A DNA stretch of 64,000 bases. Origin: Saprospiraceae bacterium. Lineage in GTDB: Bacteria; Bacteroidota; Bacteroidia; Chitinophagales; Saprospiraceae. The number at the start of each line of letters is the position of its first letter. The first letter of the stretch is position 1. The stretch is taken from positions 62,001 through 126,000 of the forward strand of contig JAIYAP010000003.1 of NCBI GenBank assembly GCA_027488935.1, given 5' to 3'. The notes beneath the pieces are model-generated. The model searched no databases and was not told where the DNA came from. It saw only the letters and a program-made list of their open reading frames with translations. Position numbers and translations under genes: made by a program. Positions 37,814 through 46,795 of this stretch are shown here, piece by piece.

Positions 37814-38173
37814 ATGGCTGCTAATTCCAGAAGAATCGAACTTAAAGAATCTGAAGTGACCGTCATAAAGTTGTATTTATACTCAACGATAGGCGGGAAT
37901 TACTCCGAGATTGCTAAGCAACTCGGGCTTGAACAGCATGAAGTTTCAGACGCATTGGAAGGGCGCTCCTTAAAAGCGCTTTTAAGGTTAAGGAAACTTT
38001 TGGATGAAACAAAAATGCTTCCTACCCTTTTCTTGGTGCATTTGGCTGCAAAAATAGAAAATTTGCAACAACAAATCATTAAAAAAAATGATTTGGAACT
38101 GCAAGAACTGCGAAGTATGACCGAAAAAATGGACCTAATCTTAAAACAGCAAGCCGATGCAGTTCGAAATTAA
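37814..38173 (+). CDS. HTH-type regulator with C-terminal coiled coil
   Basis: 119 residues from ATG 37814 (MAANSRRIELKESEVTVIKL); longer in-frame starts lie upstream of the promoter and antisense to another gene, so are rejected. Residues about 29-52 (NYSEIAKQLGLEQHEVSDAL) form a helix-turn-helix; the end (IENLQQQIIKKNDLELQELR) is coiled coil. First gene of the early operon; the next gene overlaps its end by 17 bp. Confidence 0.7.
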   Translation: MAANSRRIELKESEVTVIKLYLYSTIGGNYSEIAKQLGLEQHEVSDALEGRSLKALLRLRKLLDETKMLPTLFLVHLAAKIENLQQQIIKKNDLELQELRSMTEKMDLILKQQADAVRN

Positions 38174-38561
38174 CTTGGAAGGTTTGTCTGAGCAAATACA
38201 ACAAGTTGTACACGATGCTGTGTTGTCTGCGAAAGAACAATTAGCCGAACCACGGACTTGGTATTCCCACCATGATGCAGTAAACATCTTGGGATGGCCA
38301 GAAATACTCCTAAAAAAAGGAGTGCAGTATGGCGATTTATCACCAATAACTTTACAAGGCCGAGGCGGAACCCATTACTCATTCAAAGACTTGTCCGAAT
38401 TTCACGATAAAATACTGAAAACAAGAAAATCAAAAAATCTTGACCCCAAATACTTGACTAACAATGACAAAGTTCTATCTATCAACGCTCCGAGAATCCG
38501 CGATATTAGCAGGAATCCCCCTACCGACGAACCCGCTAAGGGACAAAAAAGAGCAGGATGA
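38157..38561 (+). CDS. Winged-HTH (excisionase/HTH_17-like) protein
   Basis: 134 residues. The central part TWYSHHDAVNILGWPEILLK ... GGTHYSFKDLSEFHDKILK has the pattern of small winged-helix DNA-binding proteins of the MerR/excisionase kind (helix-turn-helix, then a glycine-rich wing and HYSF strand). It may direct excision or early gene control. Overlaps the previous gene and is followed immediately by the next start. Confidence 0.6.
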   Translation: MQFEINLEGLSEQIQQVVHDAVLSAKEQLAEPRTWYSHHDAVNILGWPEILLKKGVQYGDLSPITLQGRGGTHYSFKDLSEFHDKILKTRKSKNLDPKYLTNNDKVLSINAPRIRDISRNPPTDEPAKGQKRAG

Positions 38562-38562
38562 A

Positions 38563-38709
38563 ATGATAGAATTTCAATTGCAGGCCGACGATTCAAACAC
38601 TGCAATCGAAATGGCGGCCAGATTTGTAGAGCAATATCCCGCTCTTAAACCTGGATATTGGGAAGTAATTCAAGTCACTGTTACGGTGATTAGAGATAGC
38701 ACTGATTAG
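38563..38709 (+). CDS. Small hypothetical protein
   Basis: 48 residues from ATG 38563, 2 bp after the previous stop; an in-frame ATG at 38464 would make 81 residues but runs inside the previous gene. The sequence MIEFQLQADDSNTAIEMAAR followed by FVEQYPALKPGYWEVIQVTV looks like a compact alpha/beta fold. Function unknown. Confidence 0.5.
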   Translation: MIEFQLQADDSNTAIEMAARFVEQYPALKPGYWEVIQVTVTVIRDSTD

Positions 38710-38740
38710 AACAACATACTTTTTTAAATCTTTTTTACAA

Positions 38741-38777
38741 TAATCGTTGCAAATAAGGTTACTATACGATACATTTG
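38741..38777 (+). promoter_or_regulatory. Promoter with element-specific upstream box
   Basis: TAATCGTTGCAAATAAGGTT (38741-38760) contains the -33 TTG at 38747-38749; after 20 bp comes TACATTTG (38770-38777), an exact -7 box. It drives the putative replication gene at 38898. The 20-bp box occurs again, identical, on the other strand at 49662-49681 and nearly so at 54369-54384. Confidence 0.75.
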
Positions 38778-38897
38778 CAACACACTTCCCGAAAAACGCC
38801 AAAGCGACCCCGCTTAACAATACGCGACCCTTTACAGCAGAGTACACATATATCGTGCGTGAAAATATCTTTCACGCACGTTTTTAAACCTTACAAC

Positions 38898-40733
38898 ATG
38901 GAAGCAGCTATATTGAGCGCACCCAAGGCCTCAAAAAGCCGTCCTCAAACTATTGAGGAGAGTTTAGGCATTGACTTCAATTTCGAGCGTGAGGCGCTCA
39001 AAGAGGCGCTCCTTGCTTATGAGGATGCCAACCCAGGCAACAACTTGGTAGGCTCCAAAGTGTATGAATTTTTGCGCCATGTGCAGAACATCGTATGGAA
39101 GGAGTTACTTGCGATCAAGAACTCCTCACCAGAGGAGTATGAAAAGTGGCGCACTGGCCAGAATGGATACTACCCATTAAAAACCAACAATACATCGCAC
39201 GGGACGACGCTTCGTTTGAGCGAAAAGCGTCGCATGCAGAATACAGAAGCGCCCGGTGAAGGCTATGAAGGCGCAAAAATATCTAAGGTGTCTGATAATG
39301 TACGTCGCACCGTACAGAATTGGCGCAAGAAAACAACCGCTACCTGGATTCAACAAAACGGTGAGGTTTATAAAGGTTTCCCGTTCTTCATAGAATGGAC
39401 CAGATTGAACCGCAAAGGAGAAGTTGACCCAAAAGGCCGGGGCAACGTAGTAGGCTATGTGAACCTCCAGTGGATTTTTGGAGGGGATTGGTGCGCGGTA
39501 AGCGAAAATCAAAAAAGTGATGAAAATCAGACCGTTGCGGGCCAGCAACCGGAAAAATTTTCCACAATTCCCCATTATTATAAGTTCACACCTAAAGGTG
39601 AGAAGATAGAAGGAAATGTGGTGTTGCTACGCAACGACGCTAGTGGATCGGCTTTGCCGATGTTACCAAATAAGACCGCCCCACAGCAGGGTACAGTTGC
39701 CCTAGAAACCGAAAAAAATAAAAAAAAGGTTGCGGCGGCGGCGAAAAATGCGGCTGAGGCGGCTGAACCGGGGCCGGGCGGCAGCGCGGACGCACAAAAT
39801 GCTTTGCGGATCCAAGACTATGCGGTCCGTTTGTGGAACCACTTGATGATGGTGGTATATTTCCCGCTTTTAGGCACTGGCCGCATTCGATTTGGATCGG
39901 ATTCGCCAATGAATTGGACGGAATTTACTGAAAGTGATTTCAAAAAATGCCTTCCGATGCTGGTTAAAAACCTGCATGAAGCCAGAAATGCGGATGAAAT
40001 TAGCCCTAAAGAGGCATTTGATCGGTTAGTAGAAGCCTGTGATAAACAGGCTGAATATTTGCATAAAAATGGGAAAGCATGGGTATTAGTACCTGATAAG
40101 TTCCTAAAAATAGACCGTGCGCACGGTAATTTGCTATCCGCATTGCGCATTTTTGGCAGCATAGATGCCCCTACCCCCTTGATAGGCCGCGAAGAAGATC
40201 AAAATGCGACGACCAGCCAGCGCCGAAAGCGGCTGTATGAACGTCTTTTGGCGGCAGGAGCAACCCGCATACACCCTGGAACATGGGCAAAATGGTACAC
40301 GCAATACGGGCATGAGCACCTTAATGCCTGTATTGACTACATGATTGGCCAGGCAAAGCGAAAACAGCAGCAAACCGGAGGGCTATCCGGGTTTGAAAAA
40401 AACAAAGGCGGTGCGAGCGCCTATTTTGCCAGTTTGGTTGCACGATTTGATTCAAGTGCGCTATTAAAAGAGGCAATTGCAGATAAACGCCGGGCGACAA
40501 AACATCAGCTTTGGCAGGTTGCAGAGGAGTGGAAAAAAGATAAATCTTGCGAAGGATGGAAAGAGTTGGGAGTATTGGTTGACAAAATGCAAAATGATAG
40601 CCAGTTTTATCAATTGGTTATTAAACAAACCCAAGACTATTTTGGCATTTCAATCGCCGAGCCTTACAAAGTGAATACATTGATTTTAATATATTTTGTG
40701 GACATTAACCTTAATAATCAAAAGCAACAATGA
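38898..40733 (+). CDS. Putative replication initiator / helicase-loading protein
   Basis: 611 residues from ATG 38898, which follows the promoter at 38770; longer frames start before it. The N-terminal half (about 1-240) contains YVNLQWIFGGDWCAVSEN and other aromatic-rich text; an Ala/Lys/Gly linker follows (AAAAKNAAEAAEPGPGGS, about 275-295); the C-terminal half is helical, with SALRIFGSIDAPTPL and RIHPGTWAKWYTQYGHEH, and a winged-helix or DnaD-like role is possible. I recognise no certain family. Its place two genes before DnaB suggests an initiator that recruits the helicase. Its stop overlaps the next start (ATGA). Confidence 0.6.
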   Translation: MEAAILSAPKASKSRPQTIEESLGIDFNFEREALKEALLAYEDANPGNNLVGSKVYEFLRHVQNIVWKELLAIKNSSPEEYEKWRTGQNGYYPLKTNNTSHGTTLRLSEKRRMQNTEAPGEGYEGAKISKVSDNVRRTVQNWRKKTTATWIQQNGEVYKGFPFFIEWTRLNRKGEVDPKGRGNVVGYVNLQWIFGGDWCAVSENQKSDENQTVAGQQPEKFSTIPHYYKFTPKGEKIEGNVVLLRNDASGSALPMLPNKTAPQQGTVALETEKNKKKVAAAAKNAAEAAEPGPGGSADAQNALRIQDYAVRLWNHLMMVVYFPLLGTGRIRFGSDSPMNWTEFTESDFKKCLPMLVKNLHEARNADEISPKEAFDRLVEACDKQAEYLHKNGKAWVLVPDKFLKIDRAHGNLLSALRIFGSIDAPTPLIGREEDQNATTSQRRKRLYERLLAAGATRIHPGTWAKWYTQYGHEHLNACIDYMIGQAKRKQQQTGGLSGFEKNKGGASAYFASLVARFDSSALLKEAIADKRRATKHQLWQVAEEWKKDKSCEGWKELGVLVDKMQNDSQFYQLVIKQTQDYFGISIAEPYKVNTLILIYFVDINLNNQKQQ

Positions 40734-41452
40734 GCGCAACGACCTTGACTACAAAAGTGCCCCAAAAAGCCAAAAGTTACCGCAAAAAGCGGGTTAAAAA
40801 GTGGATTTACGGCAAAGAAAGCGATTTTAAGTTGGTAGTAAAAAACCCAGATGGTTGGGTTACATTTTACAGCCATGACACAACCAGCAAGTTCAAAGCA
40901 AAAGGCGGATCCGCAGATCGCACCGAAACTGAAAAAATACAAAAGTTGCAAGAATTGTTGGAAAAAGGAGGCACCCGTGGACAGCGTATTGACCCGGAAT
41001 TTGCCGCAATCATTCCAGCGGACGGCAAAGTAAAAGATGCCGTGAGCATCTACCGCCCAGGCAAAGGTTGGTTGCCCGCAGAATGGCGAGAATACGTCAA
41101 AAATGCAGATTACAAATTGTGGCTTGCAGCCGACCCGGCCAAAAAAGTAAACAACGCTACTATAACCTTTGCAGAAGGTCCAGATTTTAAAACATTTTGC
41201 GACAAATTACTTAACCCCGCTTTACTTGAAAAGTATGTCGATCAAGATGGTATGGTCCCAAAGGCCGTATTTATTTGCTTATACCTGTCCTATGTGGCCC
41301 GCAAACAAGGCGAAAGCGGTAACTATTGTCGAGCATACATATACCGGTCAGGAAACGACACTCCATTTTTGAGGGTTAATTTACGCACCGGAGTAATGTC
41401 TGAACAAGGCGTATCCACTTGGGCACCTGCTTCATTATTTTACACAATTTAG
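40730..41452 (+). CDS. Hypothetical protein between replication genes
   Basis: 240 residues with a basic N-terminus (KVPQKAKSYRKKRVKKWIYG), which suggests nucleic-acid contact. No family recognised. Coupled by a 4-bp overlap to the putative initiator and ends 3 bp before dnaB, so it probably serves replication. Confidence 0.65.
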   Translation: MSATTLTTKVPQKAKSYRKKRVKKWIYGKESDFKLVVKNPDGWVTFYSHDTTSKFKAKGGSADRTETEKIQKLQELLEKGGTRGQRIDPEFAAIIPADGKVKDAVSIYRPGKGWLPAEWREYVKNADYKLWLAADPAKKVNNATITFAEGPDFKTFCDKLLNPALLEKYVDQDGMVPKAVFICLYLSYVARKQGESGNYCRAYIYRSGNDTPFLRVNLRTGVMSEQGVSTWAPASLFYTI

Positions 41453-41455
41453 GTC

Positions 41456-42967
41456 ATGGGCGCAACTGCTACCAAAAAAACGGGCAAATTGATGCCCCAG
41501 GCGCTCGAGATAGAAAAAGCGGTGCTTGGAGCATTGCTCATTGACCGCGAAGCGCTGGTAATCGTGATTGACATTTTGATTGTCGATCACTTTTATTCAA
41601 ATGCGCACAAAATAATCTACCAAGCAGTAAATGAATTGTACCAAAAAAGCGAGCCGATTGACTTGCTTACGGTGACGAATCATTTGCACAAGGCTGATTT
41701 GATCGCAGAAATTGGAGGCGGCGGCTACCTGGTGGAATTGACCAACATGGTGGCATCCAGTGCCAACATAGAGTTTCATGCCCGCATCATTGTTGAAAAG
41801 CACATCAAACGTGCTTTGATTGATGTAGGTCATAAACTTGTTTCCGAGGGATTGGATGATGGTGTTGATTGCTTTGACCAATTGGACGCCAGTGAACAGG
41901 CTTTATTTGCCGTAACTAGCAGTGTGAGCACAAAAGCGACCACTGTGATTATGGATGTGGCGATGGACTTGCTCAAAGACATTGAGCAAGCAAATAATCG
42001 GTATTTGAAAGGCATTGGTGTATCAGGTGTGTCGTCGGGACTGACAGCGCTTGACAAGGCAACCGGAGGATGGCAAAACAGCGATTTAATCATTATTGCG
42101 GGTAGACCAGGTATGGGTAAATCCGCGATTGTTACGACAATTGCATACAATGCGGCGTATTTACACAATACACCTGTGGCTATTTTTAGTCTTGAAATGA
42201 GCAAAAAGCAAGTTACAGCCCGCATTTTGAGCCTAATTACAGGCATTTCTACCACCAAAATGCGAAACGGAAATATAAAAGATCATGAATGGCAAGCATT
42301 GGGTGAGGCTATTGAAAAATTTGATAAGTTGAAAATATATATTGATGATACACCAGGTTTAGGAATTAATGAAGCGCGCGCAAAGTGCCGCAGGTTGAAA
42401 AAAAATAAAGGTGTGCAACTTTTTATTTTTGATTACCTTCAATTAATGACAGGTTCGTCAGATAAAAACCCGGCTTTTGGCAACCGAGAGCAAGAAATTG
42501 GTAAAATAAGCCGTGGTTTGAAAGGACTTGCAAAGGAGTTGGATACTCCGGTGATTGCGTTGGCGCAATTAAGCCGTGCAGTGGAAACCCGTGGTGGTGC
42601 AAAGCGTCCGCAATTGAGTGACTTGCGCGAATCAGGCACTATTGAACAGGATGCCGATATGGTATCTTTTCTGTACCGACCTGAATATTACGGCATCATG
42701 GAGGATGAAACGGGAACAAACGTTGTAGGTATGGCTGAATTTATTATTGCCAAACACCGGCATGGAAGCATGGAAACGGTAAAATTAAAATTTGAATCTG
42801 GCAGTACAAAGTTTGAAGATTGGCCTGATGAAGATCAACAATATTTTTCAACACAAACTAATGCCCTTGTCGTTGCAAATAATGCGTCAAGCGCCGCACC
42901 TCCAGTGATTAGCGCTACTACAATTGCAGATATGCGGTCAGTTGACCCAAAGGACATTCCATTTTAA
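41456..42967 (+). CDS. Replicative DNA helicase, DnaB family
   Basis: 503 residues, full length. N-terminal domain (PQALEIEKAVLGALLID), RecA-like core with Walker A AGRPGMGKSAIVT (about 215-227), IFSLEMSKKQ, Walker B LFIFDYLQLM, ALAQLSRAVE and SDLRESGTIEQDADMVSFLY. It unwinds DNA ahead of the element's fork as a hexamer. The extreme C-terminus VDPKDIPF copies the acidic tip of single-strand binding proteins (DDDIPF), which is unusual for DnaB and may bind SSB partners. Element-encoded, distinct from the host copy. Confidence 0.95.
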   Translation: MGATATKKTGKLMPQALEIEKAVLGALLIDREALVIVIDILIVDHFYSNAHKIIYQAVNELYQKSEPIDLLTVTNHLHKADLIAEIGGGGYLVELTNMVASSANIEFHARIIVEKHIKRALIDVGHKLVSEGLDDGVDCFDQLDASEQALFAVTSSVSTKATTVIMDVAMDLLKDIEQANNRYLKGIGVSGVSSGLTALDKATGGWQNSDLIIIAGRPGMGKSAIVTTIAYNAAYLHNTPVAIFSLEMSKKQVTARILSLITGISTTKMRNGNIKDHEWQALGEAIEKFDKLKIYIDDTPGLGINEARAKCRRLKKNKGVQLFIFDYLQLMTGSSDKNPAFGNREQEIGKISRGLKGLAKELDTPVIALAQLSRAVETRGGAKRPQLSDLRESGTIEQDADMVSFLYRPEYYGIMEDETGTNVVGMAEFIIAKHRHGSMETVKLKFESGSTKFEDWPDEDQQYFSTQTNALVVANNASSAAPPVISATTIADMRSVDPKDIPF

Positions 42968-42987
42968 ACTTAATATCATTCAAAAAA

Positions 42988-43689
42988 ATGAAAAATTACA
43001 CCATTATCGGCATTGAAAAAGCACAATCCCTAACCGATTTTTTTAAATCGGATAAGGAAGTATTTAAAATTAAAACCTCAAAAAGTTTTTCCGGCAACGA
43101 TAGAGTTGCGGTGAAATACCGTTACGGGCAGGAAAATGTAAGTATAACACTACCCTGTGATCGGCAAGGTGAATTTTGTGTAGCCAAATGCACAAATAGT
43201 AACGGAATTGATAATCCCATTTTTATCGTTTTTAAAAATGATTCCCCGCTTTTTTGGGCTAATTCCCCGGAATTTTGCAATTTATTCATCGCGATCAATA
43301 AAAAAGGTATAAAGTTTGCAAACCAGGTCAATTGGTTTGTATTTGACCCGAAAACTAAAAATTATTGTAACTGTGTTTTGGAATCCAAAGCCATAAAAAG
43401 CCGCAAATTACAAGTAGGAGGATATGAGTTTGTTACCGTTAAAAACCCTTTTCCAGTTTCAGGACGCGAATATATTGTAGGGGAATTTGGTTGCGGATGG
43501 GTACTTGAATACGGCGAAACAGAAGAAGCGGCAATTTTAGCCGCAAAGGCTAAGATTGGTGATTTATCACAAAGCGACATTGGTTGCTATGCCAGGGGGC
43601 ATATCGACCTAATAACCAGATTTTGCGGGAAAAATCCCGAATTTATTGCGCCCACCATTTACAAACGCCGCGCCGAAACAGCCCTATGA
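42988..43689 (+). CDS. Hypothetical protein
   Basis: 233 residues, begins MKNYTIIGIEKAQSLTDFFK. Several short hydrophobic strands and cysteines (FCVAKC, NYCNCVLES, GCYARGH). No family recognised. It lies between dnaB and the methyltransferase, overlapping the latter's start by 4 bp. Confidence 0.65.
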   Translation: MKNYTIIGIEKAQSLTDFFKSDKEVFKIKTSKSFSGNDRVAVKYRYGQENVSITLPCDRQGEFCVAKCTNSNGIDNPIFIVFKNDSPLFWANSPEFCNLFIAINKKGIKFANQVNWFVFDPKTKNYCNCVLESKAIKSRKLQVGGYEFVTVKNPFPVSGREYIVGEFGCGWVLEYGETEEAAILAAKAKIGDLSQSDIGCYARGHIDLITRFCGKNPEFIAPTIYKRRAETAL

Positions 43690-45197
43690 CCCATATACCA
43701 AAAAAACAAGAACAAGTCGACCTGATTATGGTCGACCTGTTCTGCGGCGCTGGTGGTACAACCCAAGGCGCTGAGCAAAGCGGACGGTGCAAAGTAATTG
43801 CTGCGGTAAACCATGACCCAATTGCAATTGCATCGCACAGCGAAAATCATGGCGATGTGTATCATGCAACAGAAGATGTACGCACACTTGACCTGAGCAT
43901 TTTAATTCAGATTGTACAAAAAGCAAGAAAAAAATACCCACAGGCCAAACTCATTATTTGGGCAAGCCTGGAATGTACTAACCACAGTAAAGCCAAAGGA
44001 GGCCTACCGCGTGATGCGGATAGCCGTACCCTTGCGGAACACTTACCTCGATATGTTTTGGCTTTGGATCCTGATTACGTTTTAATTGAAAACGTTGAAG
44101 AATTTATGAGCTGGGGGCCACTGGATGAAAGAGGTAAACCGATATCCAGAAAATGCGGCTTGGATTATATGCGTTGGATTAAATCTATCACAGATTTAGG
44201 ATTTACCTACGATTACCGTCTTTACAAGGCGGCTGATTTCGGAGCCTACACCATTCGCGAGCGCTATTTTGGCGCATTTGTGAAGCCAAAAGCCGCATTT
44301 GCATGGCCCACCCCTACCCACCGCAAAGTAAAAGCAAGTGGAGACTTATTTGAGGATAACCGGCCAGGCTGGAAGCCAGTTAAGGATGTGTTGGATTGGT
44401 CGGATTTAGGGCGCTCTATTTTTGATCGAAAAAAGCCATTAGTAGACAAAACATTGACGCGTATTTTAGGCGGGTTGAAAAAGTTTCACGGATTGGAGCC
44501 AATGCTTATGACCTGCAATAATCCCGGTTATTGCAAGGCTATTACCGAACCTGCAGGAACAATCACTACACGGGGCCATAAGGCACTGGTATCGCCGATG
44601 ATGTTTACTTATTATGGCAACAGCAGCGAATGCGTAAGCATACAAAATGCAGCGCCAACGGTGACAACAAAGGACCGGATAGCCTTGGTAAATTCTGTTC
44701 ATTGGATGGATTTACAGTTCTCGAGTGGCCAAAAATACCATGGGCTAAATCGTCCCGCAGGTTCCGTTACAACGGTACCAAAAATGGGATTAATAACCGC
44801 CTTTATCGTGAATCCTCAATACAACAACATGGGTAACTCGGTGCAGTTGCCAGCGCCTACGGTGATCGCATCCCAAAAAGGGAGGCCTTTATCCCTCGCA
44901 TCCGCAATTTACCAACCCCATGTTTCTCAAAACTGGATGGTAAAAGATGGGGATACCGAAGTGATGCGCCAACTGAAAATATTCATGCAAGAAAACCTCA
45001 TTCATGATATTTTAATGCGCATGCTTAAAATACCGGAACTGAAAAAGATTCAGGGATTTCCGGAGGACTATATCCTGAAAGGAAATTCCAATGACCAAAA
45101 GAAATTCCTGGGAAATGCGGTAGTTCCCGATGTTGTAACACATTGGATGTGGGCAATTAGCGCCCAAATCCGGCAAAAAAGCACTTATGAACATTAA
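43686..45197 (+). CDS. DNA cytosine-C5 methyltransferase
   Basis: 503 residues from ATG 43686 (4-bp overlap with the previous gene). Motif I DLFCGAGGTTQGAEQSG (about 18-34), the motif IV cysteine in IIWASLECTNHSKAKGG (Pro of the canonical PCQ replaced by Glu), motif VI LIENVEEFM, motif VIII RERYFGAF, a long target-recognition region with GTITTRGHKAL and APTVTTKDR, and motifs IX-X LKKIQGFPEDYIL and FLGNAVVPDVV. It methylates C5 of cytosine. No restriction gene is near, so it probably protects the element DNA from host restriction. Confidence 0.93.
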   Translation: MTHIPKKQEQVDLIMVDLFCGAGGTTQGAEQSGRCKVIAAVNHDPIAIASHSENHGDVYHATEDVRTLDLSILIQIVQKARKKYPQAKLIIWASLECTNHSKAKGGLPRDADSRTLAEHLPRYVLALDPDYVLIENVEEFMSWGPLDERGKPISRKCGLDYMRWIKSITDLGFTYDYRLYKAADFGAYTIRERYFGAFVKPKAAFAWPTPTHRKVKASGDLFEDNRPGWKPVKDVLDWSDLGRSIFDRKKPLVDKTLTRILGGLKKFHGLEPMLMTCNNPGYCKAITEPAGTITTRGHKALVSPMMFTYYGNSSECVSIQNAAPTVTTKDRIALVNSVHWMDLQFSSGQKYHGLNRPAGSVTTVPKMGLITAFIVNPQYNNMGNSVQLPAPTVIASQKGRPLSLASAIYQPHVSQNWMVKDGDTEVMRQLKIFMQENLIHDILMRMLKIPELKKIQGFPEDYILKGNSNDQKKFLGNAVVPDVVTHWMWAISAQIRQKSTYEH

Positions 45198-46089
45198 AAT
45201 AGTTGAACATAACGGCGAAACATGGGCCAGCATATCCGACATAATGCGGGAGGCTGGAAACCTGGACTTGTCTACCCTGAAGGATAAGTTGGCCTTCGAG
45301 CCTATTATTACCACCATTAAAATACCTGGGCAAGATGGCCGCATTAACTGGATTAAAACCAGTGATTGCCCCACATTGTTTGCGCGGTATGCCAAACCCA
45401 AAGAGGTGTTTGCCCATATTGTTGCCCATATTTCTTCAGAACAAGATGGGGTAAACAACATGGGCAATAACACGCCTACCCCACCTTTACCCCATGTTTC
45501 TCCAGAACAAGATGGGGTAAACAATATGGGAAACAATGTGGGGTTGCCCAAGCCTACCCCATCTTTCCCCCCGCTTACCCCGGATAGTTTACCCCAAAAT
45601 ACCAAGGGTAAAAAACATGGGGTAAAACCGGACAACCCCATGTTCTTTTGGGATGCCTGGGGTATTTTGCTCGGGCGGTTCTTGTCCTCATCTTTGGTAG
45701 CGTATTTGGCACTGCTTTGCCTTATCATCACTTTGTCTATTCTACACAGTGTTGGAGCGGCCAGGTTAATCACCAACATTGCCTGGATAGAATTGTGGGC
45801 ATTATGCCTGCTGATCCAGTCTATTATATTAATCGGCACGGTCAATAGCAACCATTTCGGGAACGATGCCGGATACCGTTTGTTTCTAGCCGGATTTGGA
45901 ATCTATGACAGCTGTATGACGGCAGTAAATTTCTTTTACGGTTGGGACCCTAGCCCACTTTGGTCACCCGTTCCAGCGGAGTTGATTTCGGCTATTATTG
46001 GGCTGGTGGTCCGCATTGCATTCACCATTTCATTTACGATAGGTACCATTTTCTTTGCCACATTGGTTCGGAAAATGCGGGCTGTATAA
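45187..46089 (+). CDS. Antirepressor-like membrane protein with DNA repeat in linker
   Basis: 300 residues. N-terminus (about 1-80: GETWASISDIMREAGNLDLS ... INWIKTSDCPTLFARYAKP) resembles phage antirepressor/Bro-N text. A low-complexity linker (about 85-150) holds the repeat EQDGVNNMGNN twice and many Pro. Then four transmembrane helices (about 157-300). The linker DNA contains seven TGGGGTA words (see the repeat entry). Overlaps the methyltransferase gene by 11 bp. Function unknown; a membrane-bound regulator or exclusion protein is possible. Confidence 0.65.
   Translation: MNIKIVEHNGETWASISDIMREAGNLDLSTLKDKLAFEPIITTIKIPGQDGRINWIKTSDCPTLFARYAKPKEVFAHIVAHISSEQDGVNNMGNNTPTPPLPHVSPEQDGVNNMGNNVGLPKPTPSFPPLTPDSLPQNTKGKKHGVKPDNPMFFWDAWGILLGRFLSSSLVAYLALLCLIITLSILHSVGAARLITNIAWIELWALCLLIQSIILIGTVNSNHFGNDAGYRLFLAGFGIYDSCMTAVNFFYGWDPSPLWSPVPAELISAIIGLVVRIAFTISFTIGTIFFATLVRKMRAV
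45447..45626. repeat. Iteron-like cluster of TGGGGTAAA words
   Basis: TGGGGTA occurs seven times in 180 bp: forward at 45447, 45513 and 45618 (all continuing AAA); reverse at 45477-45483, 45486-45494, 45555-45561 and 45587-45596. The words fall in more than one codon phase, so they are conserved as DNA and not only as peptide. Such clusters bind replication initiators; a candidate origin inside a gene. Confidence 0.6.
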
Positions 46090-46099
46090 AGTTAAAGCC

Positions 46100-46342
46100 A
46101 TGATAACTAAATACAACGGCAGCCTAAAGTACTTTACTCGACAAGTTATAATACTCTATTGCAATGCATGCGAAGATGGGTTTAGTTTGTCATATAAAGA
46201 TGTTGGTAACAGAAATTTTGCTACTGTTACTAATGTGGCAACCGAAGCAAGAAAGGCAGGCTGGAAAGTAAAAACAGGCAAAGGAAGTTACGCCTACTGC
46301 CCTATTTGTAAATTAAACCATAAAAAAGCAGCTTATGAATAA
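46100..46342 (+). CDS. Small zinc-ribbon protein
   Basis: 80 residues from ATG 46100. Two cysteine pairs, YCNAC (about 20-24) and YCPIC (about 66-70), would bind one zinc. The next gene starts 8 bp before its end. Probably a small viral DNA- or protein-binding factor. Confidence 0.65.
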   Translation: MITKYNGSLKYFTRQVIILYCNACEDGFSLSYKDVGNRNFATVTNVATEARKAGWKVKTGKGSYAYCPICKLNHKKAAYE

Positions 46343-46535
46343 GGAAACACAAGCACGAAAAAAGTGCTACAACTGCCAATATGCAGGACAGTCATTTTTA
46401 TTGGGAACGGTAAAGCATCATCATTGCCAACGCGAACGAATTATTGAGCACAAGGAAGAAGTTTCTCCCTGGGACACTTTGCAACGCGTGTTTGATACAT
46501 GCAACCATCATCAATTTAAAATAACGAACCCATGA
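46335..46535 (+). CDS. Small Cys/His protein
   Basis: 66 residues with KCYNCQYAGQ, HHHCQRER and DTCNHHQ: a possible second zinc site. Its stop overlaps the following ATG (ATGA). Unknown function. Confidence 0.6.
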   Translation: MNKETQARKKCYNCQYAGQSFLLGTVKHHHCQRERIIEHKEEVSPWDTLQRVFDTCNHHQFKITNP

Positions 46536-46795
46536 GCATAGATTTGTTTGAACTTACATAAAAACAAAAAGCCGCGTTCGAAGCCTTGCGCAAGGCATTA
46601 AAAGACTGCGAAAAATCCGGCTTAATGATGTATAACAACTACGGTACGATCGGTGTATGTGACAAAAAAAGAGTTGCCAGATATGACGATCAACCGAGTG
46701 AATACAAACATGGATTTAATGCTTATAATCCGAATGAAGTAAAATTACCCTGTAATGAATGGGCCGACGATCAACACTACTTTCATCCAGCATGA
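46532..46795 (+). pseudogene. Small gene interrupted by an in-frame TAA
   Basis: From ATG 46532, which overlaps the previous stop as all neighbours do, the frame reads MSIDLFELT, then TAA at 46559-46561, then KQKAAFEALRKALKDCEKSG and on to a TGA at 46793. That TGA overlaps the next gene's ATG. The stop stands where Gln (CAA) would fit the run of QKQ-like text. Either a nonsense mutation, a reinitiation at TTG 46586, or readthrough. Confidence 0.6.

Noticed and set aside
38775-38897. 41-codon extension of the putative initiator
   Set aside because: It would start inside the promoter -7 box (38770-38777), so it cannot be on the transcript.
45447-45626. CRISPR array
   Set aside because: Words are 7-10 bp, in both orientations and at irregular spacing, inside a gene; no repeat-spacer structure here or elsewhere in the window.
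46532-46795. General stop-codon recoding in the element
   Set aside because: All other element genes end normally and no second in-frame stop was seen.
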